Shown: in pieces, positions 36,363 to 47,377 of the stretch
Numbering within the stretch: the first letter of the stretch is position 1
Layout: every line of letters begins with the position of its first letter
Assembly: GCA_020081605.1 (NCBI GenBank)
Contig: JAHREC010000018.1
Location: 806,001 to 870,000 of the forward strand
Source: Albifimbria verrucaria
Lineage: Eukaryota > Ascomycota > Sordariomycetes > Hypocreales > Stachybotryaceae
Length of the DNA stretch: 64,000 nt
Reading direction: 5' to 3'
Position numbers and translations under genes: made by a program
The notes under the pieces: model-generated
What the model was told of the DNA's origin: nothing
The model's input: the letters and a program-made list of their open reading frames with translations, nothing else
Database searches by the model: none

Positions 36363-38534
36363 CCTCAATTCACAATGGCTAGATTATGGTCAAAGAAACC
36401 CAAAGCCTTAAGCCTAACCCTCATGTTCCGGCAACTTTCACCATTGTACTACTTATATAATGCAGTAAGCCTCCCATGCCTACTATGCGCCCCTGAGCCC
36501 CTCACCGAGTTCATCACTTACACGCAACGCCACAGAACCTCAGCTAATAGCGGAGATATGTTCCGGCATGCAACAACGAAATATTGAACCAAGAAGTGGG
36601 ATCTATGAGGGGTAGGCTCAGCATCCTTGCCTATACTTTTGCGATGGTATCGCGGCAAGGGAGGTAAGCTCGCCGAAGGTCGGCATATGTGTGCGGGGAA
36701 GGTCGCTGCGTTGCAGCCAAGACGATGCATTGAGGCCAAATAGCCGGACCATGCCCTTCTCTGGCAATATGCACTCATAGATGGGGACCAGAATATCTGG
36801 GGTGAATGGGTTGCATATAGCTTATTGTCACCGCTTGTGAACCATGGTTCAGTGTGATCGATTTATAATGTTTACTCCATTTGTCCGTCAGTACACCAAG
36901 TCAGGGCTTTGTATGTCGGCAATTCGCATCAATCAGTTGCAATCTTACAAGTAATAAACAATCGCAGATCAGATCCTTGCACTAGCAAAAGAGGCTCGTT
37001 CGCAGGAGCAAGATTACGGCTATTTCCCTATTCAGTTGTGCACTTCAGAAAGCTATACGCCTTCATATAGTGTATAATTAGTCTATTTTCTTCTATTGCA
37101 TTTCACGCATTATGTTGATCTATATTACTCCTACCTTGCCATATAGATATTCTGACAGGCTAGGAGTTTGGTCCAGGGTGTGACCTATCTGCGCATCCTC
37201 CCGAGGAAACATCATCTGACAATTGACCTAAAGATCTGACTTGTATTTGTACAAATAGCGGAATTTGACCATTTCTATAGACTGGTCGCATATGATGAGC
37301 TGACATGCAGGTCAGCAGGTGTGAGAAATGAAAGTACCTGTTGGCCAATCGAACACCCGCTCCTAAAGCCAATAACAGGCTTTTTAGGAGTACAATTGGA
37401 CGAAATTGCGTCTCCTGAGAGAGTTATAGTTATGTTAATCCTTGTGAGGCGACAAAAATGGCTATGAGCAGGACGAGCCACGTTAAATGAGCCTCAATTT
37501 GCGAAGACATCGCCTTCAAGTGAATGTCAAGTGATTTGCCCAAGGAACTGTTGAAGAGGCCTATTGTATTCACAGGAACAAATCCACTATCAAAATGACT
37601 CAAACATCGGCATAGCAAACTAAAGGTTACATTTTGATCGATTTACGTGGGCACCGCTGTGCTTTCCTTGATTCGCCGATTGAATCAATGTGAATCTGGG
37701 TAACTAGAAGAGATTCATAGGGTGCATCTCAGAGCTGGTTACGGAAACTATAAACAACTACCCCTATAGGTTCGAAACCCTCTGATATGAAGTGTGGTAG
37801 GAGAAATTATCTGTCTGCAGGTCAAGGGTAAATTTGAACCCTGTTGTACTGATCATTTCCAACTACGTCTCGTGTCAATGACCATGAAGGTGCCCCATCA
37901 GATACTATCCAAATTCACCGGTAACTGATACTAATTACACACTTAAACCCTAATATGAAGGAAGTTGGGAGAATTCGGCCTCAATAACATTGGTAAGTTC
38001 TCGGTAGTCGAAAGGTGTGAATTAGGTTGGCTGTTAAACTTGGGAACGTTTGCCAGTCAATGAGTCAAACCCACGAGGGTTGTTGACGGCCTACCTCTTC
38101 AGGTACTCGGATTACATCCAAGACCATCAAGGCCATCACCTTGTTGAACTATCTTTCGCACGGGCTGAAGAAACAATACATAAAAGATGGAGCTATATCA
38201 TTGCCAGGTTCCTCTTCTTCTTCTTCTTCTTCTTCTTCATATTAAACATCTCATTCGGGGACATTGACGTTGCTTCAAGTCGTCTAAGCTCTTCCTTGAT
38301 ATATCAAGCAGTTATTCCCGATAAACTGCAGCTTCTTCCCGGCTACTATTTCTCGAAACTGCTTAGCAGACGAATGCCAGCGACATCACTTCGGCTCCGT
38401 CGTGGCTTCCTAATCTTGTCACCGTGTTTTCCTTGTAAGACCCCTCAATTTCTTGACCGTTCTTCCGACCAAAACATTGCCCAAACTGACACGTTGGACC
38501 TTGAAGCTTCTCAATCTTCTCCCTTGAAGCAACC
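36363..38534. other. 2.2-kb AT-rich intergenic region
   Basis: No coding sequence can be supported; ORFs at 37160-37618 and 38050-38538 lack motifs. The stretch 36,830-38,000 is AT-rich. A CTT microsatellite is listed separately. It could hold a decayed element, but I see no repeats or coding relics. Confidence 0.4.
38214..38238. repeat. (CTT)n trinucleotide microsatellite
   Basis: About eight perfect CTT units in the region upstream of the 38535 gene. It would code for a phenylalanine or serine run if translated in a spurious ORF, which is why the ORF over it is not believed. Confidence 0.9.
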
Positions 38535-39031
38535 ATGATTGCTTTTAGTAACCAGGAGAAGGCTGCATATGCCGAGGTGCCTTTCAGCAACGCCTCCGCA
38601 AAGGGGCCCGTTCCCATAGACACCATCATTGAGGGTGTCATTGAAGAGCTTAGGGGCTCCGAAACAGGACGACGGCCCTGTTCGAGGATTGTCCGGTCGG
38701 TCTCGTGAACATGGTCGACCACTTAGAGAAGGCCCGGAAAATCCACCGCCGGGCCGTAAACAAAGTGCGCCAGCACTACCAAGACGAGGAGGAGGGCCTA
38801 TTTTTGCGCCATGTGCGACGGATCGAAGCGTTTCGGGCTCGACACACCTGGTACATCTCTTTCTCTGTACATCTTTGGGTGTACAATCTCATGACCGGCT
38901 TCGACCTCCGCAAAGCGGTCATGCTACAGCAGCGAGATTCGCGGCTGGCCAGGCTCGATGATGCCCTCGACAAGGTGATCAATCGACAGACACCTGCTCT
39001 CATCGATGAGGGCAACGTTTCTTATCTCTGA
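38535..39031 (+). CDS. Unknown protein, about 165 residues
   Basis: The ATG at 38535 begins MIAFSNQEKAAYAEVPFSNA and continues DTIIEGVIEELRGSE. With one extra A near 38670 the frame joins TTALFEDCPVGLVNMVDHLE and then an Arg-rich helical part (KIHRRAVNKVRQHYQDEEEG; FLRHVRRIEAFRARHTWYIS) ending GNVSYL at 39031. No signal peptide is seen; the HTWYISFSVHLWVYNLM stretch is only weakly hydrophobic. I do not recognise the family. The amphipathic basic helices would fit a small protein-protein interaction module, but that is speculation. Confidence 0.45.
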
Positions 39032-39999
39032 GCGCAGAATAGGACAATGGGGTTTTGCGTAGGTAATGAGACATGACTTGGCATATAGAACGGAAGACCA
39101 CTTCACAGTAGCATTTGGGTCCTGTATCGAACATATATGGTCAGGAGATTAATGAAGTATTGAGATGTCAAGAATCGATATGGGAGTGAGTACCGTTGAA
39201 CGGAAGGTTCAATGTCTGGTTGCCGCTCAACCAAAGGGAATTCGAATTTGATGAATTCCATGTTCACTGAACGTAAAATTAAGAATTTTAGCATAACGTG
39301 TCTCCATTGAGTCAAATCTCTTTATTTACTCTCTGAATAGACTGTTCACTGTTCAGGCTAAGCAATGCCGTCTAGCGTGCTCCAAGCTGGCGACGCTCTC
39401 CAATAAGATCGAGCTTTTATGAGACGACGCCGTATCATTTTTTCAGCAAATGAGATATAAGAGGCCATTTCTAGGTGATGCCAAAGGGTCTTCAGGTTAA
39501 ATGCGCTCGCTTATATCCCGCTGTGTCAATAGTCCAGCTAGTTCCTCCACGCACTTAACCAACAACCCTGCAAGGCGCCCCGATGGCGTTCCCCAGCTGA
39601 GATGGAGTCACACACCCAGCCCGGATCTGGCGCACTCCACATCTGATGCTGCCTCACTACAGAAGGGGTCCAGCTTCGGCTTAAGCCGCTGGTTGGGAAC
39701 GTCGCCTCGTCGAGCAATGTGCCCTGGCGTGTGCCTGCAGAACCGCCTTGTCTCATCTGAAATCTCTGTCTGAGCACGCAGATCGCCACAACACAAGATC
39801 CAACATCGTGAAATACTGCATTCTCTTCGCCAGCCGAGATCCTATTTGAGGGGTTGTTTTCTCTTCGATATTTCCGAGGAGTCTATCAGCAGGATTGGTC
39901 GTATCAATTCAGTCTTGAGGGACTTACACAGCTGAGCGCAATACTCGCATATCTTTGCAACATTGTGAACCATTAGTCCATTCACCTTTCATTTCGATC
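39032..39999. other. Intergenic, upstream of the LYC1-like gene
   Basis: About 970 bases; ORFs on both strands near 39,500-39,800 overlap each other and have no motif. This is most likely the promoter of the acetyltransferase gene. Confidence 0.5.
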
Positions 40000-41109
40000 A
40001 TGTCGGCGACTGCTTCAAGCGGGAACTTCTCCCTCGAGGATGTTGTCTTCGCAGACGCGACCCTTCACCAGAGGATCCTCGCCTGGCGCCTGAATGGTGC
40101 ATCTTGGGCCCCTCCCATGACTCTGGACGAGTATGTCGAACGTGAAATGACACTGTCCGAGACACCTCTCTCGCGGAACGGCGGCACAAAGTACTACGTG
40201 CTTTATCATCGGGACGATCCTGAGACTATTTTGTCTAGTTGCGAGTCCACATCAAAGAAAGTTCTCGTCGCCGACTCGCAGGGTTCTCGCGTTGTCGATG
40301 CCTACTCCATCGCGAGTGTGTTCACCGATCCGCGTTTTCGGGAGCATGGACTTGCAAGCCACATGCTCCGAGAGCTGCAAAAGGCCGTCGATAAGACCAC
40401 CGAGTGTGGTGCCTTGTACAGCGATATTGGCCGCAAATACTATACGAGGCTCGGATGGCGTGACTATCGCAGCCCGCAGGTGGCGCTCAAGATGGAAGAC
40501 GATTTTCAACCTTCTTCCCTTTCATCTACAGTTCGTGTCACTCTCCTGAGCGAGGATGATATCGCCGCGTTGTGCGACAAGGATGTATCGGCGATGGAGC
40601 AGAAGTTCCAGGCGCTCGCTGAGCTGAAAGATGGCCGTACACACGTTGCCTTTGTTCCGTCATTCACGCAATGCTCGTGGCACTTCACTCGCGATGCCTA
40701 CGTAACACGTGTTATGTGTAAGCGGAAACTTCAATATCGCGGCGCCGCCACCGCCAATGGCGCGTCGTGGCTTTATTGGGATCACGACGTGCGTGAGCAA
40801 AAGCTCAAGATCCTTCGTATCGTCACAAGCAAGGATGACAGCGCCGAGAAGAAGATTTCCGATGTTAAGGCGCTACTAGAGGCGGCCCTTCGTGAGGCCA
40901 AGGAGTGGGGATTGCCGACTGTGTTGGTTTGGAGTCCTGATCGACAGGTTACCACAGCCGTGACGGACATATGGCGCGAGAACGGCGAGAAGCTGCACCT
41001 AGTCTTCGACGAGAGGCAGTCTGGATCCATCCCAAGCTTACGCTGGAAGAATGGAAAGGAGATTTCAGACCTGGTCTGGGAAGACAACGAATATTATGCG
41101 TGGTGTTGA
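40000..41109 (+). CDS. LYC1-like GNAT N-acetyltransferase
   Basis: A single uninterrupted exon of 369 residues from the ATG at 40000 (MSATASSGNFSLEDVVF). LNGASWAPPMTLDEYVERE is followed by the GNAT core with motif A, SIASVFTDPRFREHGLASHM, where R-x-x-G-x-A binds acetyl-CoA. The C-terminal half, with GASWLYWDHDVREQKLKILR and EWGLPTVLVWSPD, matches the second domain of yeast-type LYC1, the lysine N6-acetyltransferase that starts lysine degradation in Yarrowia. Fungal LYC1-like proteins are numerous and their substrates vary, so lysine is not certain. There are no frame breaks, which contrasts with most of its neighbours. Confidence 0.8.
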   Translation: MSATASSGNFSLEDVVFADATLHQRILAWRLNGASWAPPMTLDEYVEREMTLSETPLSRNGGTKYYVLYHRDDPETILSSCESTSKKVLVADSQGSRVVDAYSIASVFTDPRFREHGLASHMLRELQKAVDKTTECGALYSDIGRKYYTRLGWRDYRSPQVALKMEDDFQPSSLSSTVRVTLLSEDDIAALCDKDVSAMEQKFQALAELKDGRTHVAFVPSFTQCSWHFTRDAYVTRVMCKRKLQYRGAATANGASWLYWDHDVREQKLKILRIVTSKDDSAEKKISDVKALLEAALREAKEWGLPTVLVWSPDRQVTTAVTDIWRENGEKLHLVFDERQSGSIPSLRWKNGKEISDLVWEDNEYYAWC

Positions 41110-41418
41110 AGCACAGCAAGGGATCAGAAGCATCGCAAGAGGGTGACATTTCTCATTATCCAAAGATTAATCTTTATTTCAAAGACGTCACATTCGTGAA
41201 TTTCATTGTATATACAGTCAAACTTGAAGCATCCGCCCTATGCAAAAATAGCAACGCTTATTCCTTGCTGTCCTCCACCGATTCCAATAACGCCGTGATG
41301 ACACTTCGAAAGCCCGCTTCGATTCCTTGTGCTATTCCTCCAACAAAAAGTCCAGCATCTTCTTGATAAGTTTCTCTCCATCTTCCATCCCAGCCAAACA
41401 GCTCGTCAAGAGCCCTCA
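41110..41418. other. Convergent 3' region
   Basis: About 310 bases between the LYC1-like gene and the second DUF7708 gene. Nothing else is seen. Confidence 0.5.
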
Positions 41419-43702
41419 TTACTGCCAGCCCGCCTTTTTCGGATTCTTCTTTACCATCTCAGAGTAGTCGTCTAGCGCTTCCTCAATCAAATCATCCACG
41501 GCTCCACAGAAAGCTGTGATCGCAGCAGGGTTTATTGCAGCTTGGATATCCGCAAAGACGCGATATCTCTGCGCCTCCGTCAGTGCTCGGGATCCCAGGC
41601 GATCCATATCAGCCGCGAAGACGCATCGCTTCAAGTGATGGGCAAGTCCCGTCTTGACCTCGGTAGGCAAGCCCAGCTCGACAATCTCCATGTATCGCTG
41701 TATTTGTTCTCGAACCGTGTTGACACTAAAGTCTAGGTGTCCTTTTATCCATTTCTCTACACCTTTCGTCCAGGATTGTAATTCGATGCGAGTCATTTTG
41801 CCAGCCTCTACACGGGCTTCGCTCAGCTTTCTTGCCTCTTGCAACACCATGTCCAACACTTGCGACAAGGATATACCTATCGCTGCATATCGGACCTCCC
41901 TCCATGCAGTATCCCAAAGTACCTCACGTATAGTGTCTGAAACATCCAACTGCCCCCAATTTCTAGAACAATAACATGGTAAAGTGCATCCGTTGTCGTC
42001 AGTGAAGGGTGCACATCATATAAACCGTCAAGGTCAGTTGCATCATCGACTTGAACAAATCCATCATTGAGAGGATGAATAATAGTTACCGAGATGGGTG
42101 GCCCATCCCAAGACTGCACGGCTTTGGCGAATTTCTCCACAACAACGAACTCGTCAGGTCCAACTGATCCCATAGAAATGTAAATGAGACAGCCTCCTAA
42201 TACGCGCATGAGATGTACAAACATGTCCCAAAGTGGCTTGATACCAGCATTTGCACGTTTGAATGCAGAAATGGTGAGGTTGTGTTCTGACAAGACCACA
42301 GGCCTTTGGCTAATGATCTGAAATAGTAACGACGCAATGGCCGACTGCGCCGTCATGCCCTTGGCCCAGATCAAATATGCTGATGGTATATGGGGACTGA
42401 GCGCTCGTTGCTGGGCAAGCCATTGTAGCGCATGCTGTGAGTCTGGTGCATCGCAGAAGCCTTGGTTGAACTTGCTGGTTGATCGCATCACTGAAGGTAG
42501 ATGTCGCTGCTCTTCAGCAAACCATGTCTCCCAAGCACCGGAGGTAACCTTGTATGTTGTCGCCAGCTCTTCGTGGAGATGGGCCTCGTGAGTAAAGCCT
42601 CTAAATAAGGTATCCTTGATCTGCGTGAAAAGGGCCTCTGGAGCTGCACCTGGAGCTGTATCTGCTAAGCTGTCAGCCAAACCCGTCCAAGGATAGGCGA
42701 TGTTAACATAAGCCTCGTCGGTTTTGGGAACATACTGCTCAGAACATTTTCAAAGTGGCCTTTGTTAAGATTAACATCCACCGTGTAATGGGTCATGCTT
42801 GCTGTATGCATAGCTTGTAAAAGAATGAAGTCTTTATGGATGTGGTGTTCTAAAGTCTGTATACGAGCTTTGACATAACCGAATCGCTGCTCGAATGGTC
42901 TTGTCATTGACGACCATAGCTTGCCTGTCCTCAAAGTATTAGTTTAAACCGAGAGAATGATGAGGAAAATCACTTACGCATCTTGTTCTGTTGAAAATGC
43001 TCAATTACTTCCTTGAGAAAATCGACCACGGCCGCGTAGAGCATTGAAGTAAGCTCCAGCATGCGGTTCGTCGGATACATTTTGGTGTAGACCTCAATCC
43101 GTGACAGGTCCAACCCAATCTGAGTTAACATATCGGTGATGGACGCAAGCAAGTCGCTGCGATTCTTCATCATCTGTTACGAGTCAGCACTAAACATACT
43201 GGTGCCAAGACCACGGTTCGCATAAAGTTGCATTTCGACTAACAATTAGGATAAGTTTCATTCCTCCCCATATTATCGACAAGTACGAAAAGTCCGCTTG
43301 ACAGAGCACATCAAAAACGCCATGGTAGTGGTGCAAGCTGTTGACAAAGTCGGAAACGGGCGCTTTGTTTGGAGTGGCGGACAGGATTTCCGTGGCCGTC
43401 TCAATCAGCGCCTTTTCGCTACTCGTCTCAAATTCATCGTCCAGAGAGGCATCCTTGGAGGTTTTACGAAGCAACATGAAGGCTTTTGCATAGGCCGCCC
43501 TAGCCGAGGACATGTGCGTCGCCAGCTGCTGCTCATGATTGCTCGACGCTGGCGTCGAGAAGCGTCTTACGGCTTCATCTCGTGGATCCCAAACTGCCGA
43601 ATGTGGCGGTCGGACCACGAGAGACCCTGAGGCGTTTACCCGCTGGGCGTCTCCATTACGATTGCGAACGCCGACCGGTATCGAGACAACGGCCGTCGAC
43701 AT
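41419..43702 (-). CDS. DUF7708-like STAND protein, second copy
   Basis: The ATG at 43702 starts MSTAVVSIPVGVRNRNGD. The helical N-terminal domain follows: FVNSLHHYHGVFDVLCQADF, SYLSIIWGGMKLILI, then (after an intron at about 43174-43240) MMKNRSDLLASITDMLTQIG and MYPTNRMLELTSMLYAAVVD, the same order of motifs as the DUF7708 gene at 27 kb but clearly diverged. A second intron (about 42933-42977) splits HFQQNKM from LWSSMTRPFEQRFGYV. The C-terminal half has SAYLIWAKGMTAQSAIASLL (in place of a P-loop) and GGCLIYISMGSVG, and ends in helices (VREQIQRYMEIVELGLPTEV) at 41419. Two one-base losses (near 42727 and 41955) break the frame. The presumed P-loop (WAKGMTAQS) keeps no full GxxxxGK[ST] motif. 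Confidence 0.65.
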
Positions 43703-45774
43703 AATGTCGAGTCGTTGGGTGGACACATGCGACGAGCAAAAGGTCCATCGGCTGTGGGACTGAAGGCTATGCTTAACCAGTGCTAAAATGAGGGAAAACA
43801 ACCAAGCATCGAGGCTTAGAGGGATCAGCAAACATCAAGGGTCTCCATTTTCCGCGGTGCGCACCCTGTCATGAGCCCATTCCGTTCTAGGCCTGGATGA
43901 CATGGAAGTGCCTATAATTCCGCTGTGTGAGGAGAAGAGCCTCCGAACACAAGCAGCTGGGCCAGAACATGGCCCTCAATCTTGAGGCTGAAACCCTTCT
44001 AGGAAGACTTTGGACAGGGGTGGGCACTTACGGTCTGGAGGTCTCAGACAAGACGAAAGGACATGTAGGGAGGCATCTCACCCTCTGCCCTCGATTTGCT
44101 GAGGGAGCCACGTTGTTCCCAACGCTCGGCTTCATGATTCGTCCGAAACTATACGTACAATCGGACTCCGGCATTATTGAGTGGTGCTGTCAAGAGCGAT
44201 TGGATTGATGGCTCCAAAGAGGGGCGCGATGTAACGGTGGCTGCAGCTGACTATTGAATACCGCCCAGCACGCGCGGCGAGCAAGGAGCCCTTGCTTATA
44301 CTCAGCCGTCCAGCAGCGTGGGCGTTGCTGGAATTGTGCCCCATGGTCTCAGGAACAGGGCGCGTGGACGGCACATGCGGGAAGATAGGAGGAGTAAACC
44401 ACAAAGATTAGGGTCACCAGCGATAAGCCCAAGAACAAGTATGGTGAATGCTTTAAGTGATATATGTTGTTCCAAATACTTTCATGTCTTTGGTTTATAT
44501 AGTAATAGCCAACTAGCTACACTTTGATGGCAACCAAAAGAGGATTTCTACGATACTGGTAATACATGTGCTTTCCTCGGCCTATCTTTGGCTGTCTGTT
44601 CGTCGAGAAAATGGTCTCAGTCATAACCCATCATACATGAGCCTCCTTTCTAGCGCAATGAACAAAGTGGAATTTGAGCCTGAAAGCAGCCCTTTGTAGG
44701 TGGGCTTCTACTGTCAGTATCAGCCGTATCTAGGCTATCATGGTCAAGAACTCTTACGTAGGCAACGAATCGAAACGAATTTTTGAAGCAACCTGATCTC
44801 TATACCGTAAGTGATCGTGTGTCTTAGGCTTGTGGCTTGGCCGGCAGATTCGTCAACTCTTGTTTTATGAATGCATCCCTAGCCCTATCGCCCCTGCAGA
44901 TACCGGTAGGTCGAACAGTGGCGCTTCAGCCTGCGGTCAAAAGCGAAAGCTGTCTGCACATCATTGATGTCCCGGCACGTGGGGCCCCATGCTGTCTTGA
45001 TGTATGGCATATTGATATGGATTCCGTGTGTAGCCCATGTAGTTGACGATGATCGTCGCGTGTGTTGTGTCGAATGAACAAAACGCGGTGGCACATTGGC
45101 GCCTTCTTTACTCAAGACTCATGGTACCCAGAAGTTTTCGAGCCGCTTCGAACAGGCTTTGATGACATCCGAAGTGGTTTTGTTAACTTTTGCAGGGTGC
45201 CATGACCCTTCTCGTTCTATCTCAGGTTAGAAGACCTATCCATAATGCTGCAATCTCCCACATTGTACAGGCCATTTGGGGGTCGGCAGCATGTCGTGGT
45301 GCTGAACTGGGTAGTTCAGCGTCGGCACCATAATAATCTAAATCGACTCCTTTGCAAATTTCTTTCTTACTGTAGCTGCCTTCCGTGATCTCCTTGGTCA
45401 TCAAAGTCACATATGCACACGGGCAATTCGTCCTTCAATTCTGGTGAGGATATCACGATTAAGCAGTTTAAATGAGCGCAATCTACTTCCATCGATATGT
45501 GACAGAGTCGTCTGTAACCCTCAATTCGTAGGCATACCATGCGACTTCAGAATCTCAGCTCATTCAATCGACTCTAGTTAGTTGCAAGTCAAAAGTAGGT
45601 TGACACTTGAGCATCACTAAAGACTTTTACGTAGGTTGAACAACTTGTTCTCAGGAATACTTGCATCTAAACATTACAATAACTAGGTCAGTTGAGTCAA
45701 AATCTTCCCTTGGTGGCCTCACCATGAACACATTTCCCACCCCATAGTACGCAAAACAAACGCTCAACATTAAT
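43703..45774. other. 2-kb intergenic region
   Basis: Upstream of the second DUF7708 gene and downstream of the CYP52-like gene. ORFs at 43927-44208 and around 44,840-45,115 show no recognised domain. No repeats or RNA genes are seen. Confidence 0.4.
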
Positions 45775-47377
45775 CTAAGCCATTTCTAAACTGCATTGAA
45801 CTCCATTTTTACATGTCATAGCTAAAGCATATAATTCCAGCCACGGCCTGTCATCATGAGACTTCATTGACACAAATGTCTGCACAAACCTGGCCACAAA
45901 ATAATGTACCTCCTGAAGCGCAAAATGCTCTACATGCACTGTCAGCCAATATCGTGGAATTTTTGTTCGTGAACTTACGTCCAAGGCAGATCCTAGGTCC
46001 TCCATTGAAAGGCAGATAGGCCCAGCTTGGTCTAAGACCTTCCCATCTTTCTGGGCGGAAATCTTCGGCATCGCTTCCGTACACTGTCTCATCACGATGC
46101 ATGGAGTACACATTGTAAACAACTATTGTGCCCTTCTTGATAAATAAAGGTGATAAACCATCCACGCCGCCTCCTCGAGGTAAGGTTGTATCCTTCAGAG
46201 CTCCTCGTGCATTTGTGGGGATTGGAGGGTGCAGACGTAGTGCTATTTAATGTTATTCTTGGCTTCTTATGGAGAAAAGATGTAACTCACATTCTTGAAC
46301 GCACCATTTGAGGTATCGCATCTCTTTTAATTGCTCAGCTGTAGGACACTCGGTTCCGGCAACATTTAGAACATCGTCCCTGAGTTTTGCATAAACTGCT
46401 GGGTTCTTTGCCAAGAGGAAGAACAAGTTGCTCAATAAGCTCGCCGTCGTGTCGCGGCTAGCAAGTAATATATGAAGCATTTGATCGCGCAGAGTTTCGC
46501 GACTGCCCGTTGCCTTTATCAACTCCTGTAACACATTGTACCGTTTCGACTCGTTATCCTGTCCCTTTTCTTGTAGACACTCTTCAACATAGTCATCCAC
46601 ATACTTAAAAACTCGCTTCCTAGCTCAGGAAGCCTTAGCACTAAATGCAAATATCTGCAGCGGTCCCATTTGCATCCTTTGCGAAACCTTCTCCGAGCAT
46701 ATCATGTAATCATCTATGAATCTCTCCTCCCGCTCATGTTGTTTGCTAGGATCCAGCATTCGAGTCGAATGGTTCGTAAGGAAACCAGTTGCAATATCCA
46801 TGGCCAGCCCAAAAATAGAGGTTGCAAGTCAACTTGGCTTTCATCTGAGGGAGAAATTGTAGAAAGGCTTGAAAGTGCTTCTCAATAATGTCATTGAGAT
46901 GGTCCATGTTAGATTTTGTTAAACTTGGCTTCAAAATGGATCGTGCATGAGCCCATGACTTTCCATTGAGGGTGAAAATGCCCTGTCCAAGCAAGGATGA
47001 CATGGCGCCAACACGGACCCAGGGAGTTCGAAATCGTCGAAACCTGTTGCAAGTATTTGTTTGATGTTTCGGTGGTCGCACGTATAGATTGTTTCCCAAG
47101 TCCATCTCTTGGAAGTATACGTCGATCCCAATTGCAGAAAACTGCGATTTGCCTTATCCATGTAGGTTGCAGGCGCTCTTTTGAAGAGGTGGTTGTAGAT
47201 AAAGTCAATCCCAATATAGGGATCTTTCAACGATGCTCTGCTCTTAGCAGACTTGCATCCCATGGCTCGCGCCAGGCGGTATTGTCTCATAACGTTGGGT
47301 ACGACTTGGAGACAGAGAGGTACAAGTATTAATAACATACAAAGAGCCATAGGCTCAACGAACTGATTAGATAGCAT
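45775..47377 (-). CDS. CYP52-like cytochrome P450 (fatty acid/alkane omega-hydroxylase type), frame broken
   Basis: The ATG at 47377 starts [20 protein letters not shown], an ER membrane anchor. [38 protein letters not shown] and [15 protein letters not shown] are in the order seen in CYP52. The I-helix is [20 protein letters not shown] (S for the usual G). After the intron 46243-46290 come the ExxR of [20 protein letters not shown] and the heme loop [10 protein letters not shown]. The intron 45930-45977 then leads to [18 protein letters not shown] and the end at 45775. Frame breaks occur near 47030 and around 46820-46840, and a clean TGA at 46625-46627 lies between FSAKAS and [16 protein letters not shown]. 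Family members hydroxylate the terminal carbon of fatty acids. The gene diverges from the A-T-C synthetase at 49.3 kb. Confidence 0.78.

Noticed and set aside
37765..37790. tRNA-like B-box (GGTTCGAAACC)
   Set aside because: No A box at the right distance and no cloverleaf can be folded around it.
38050..38538. 162-residue plus-strand ORF spanning the CTT repeat
   Set aside because: Its central hydrophobic run is simply the translated microsatellite, and it has no motif elsewhere.
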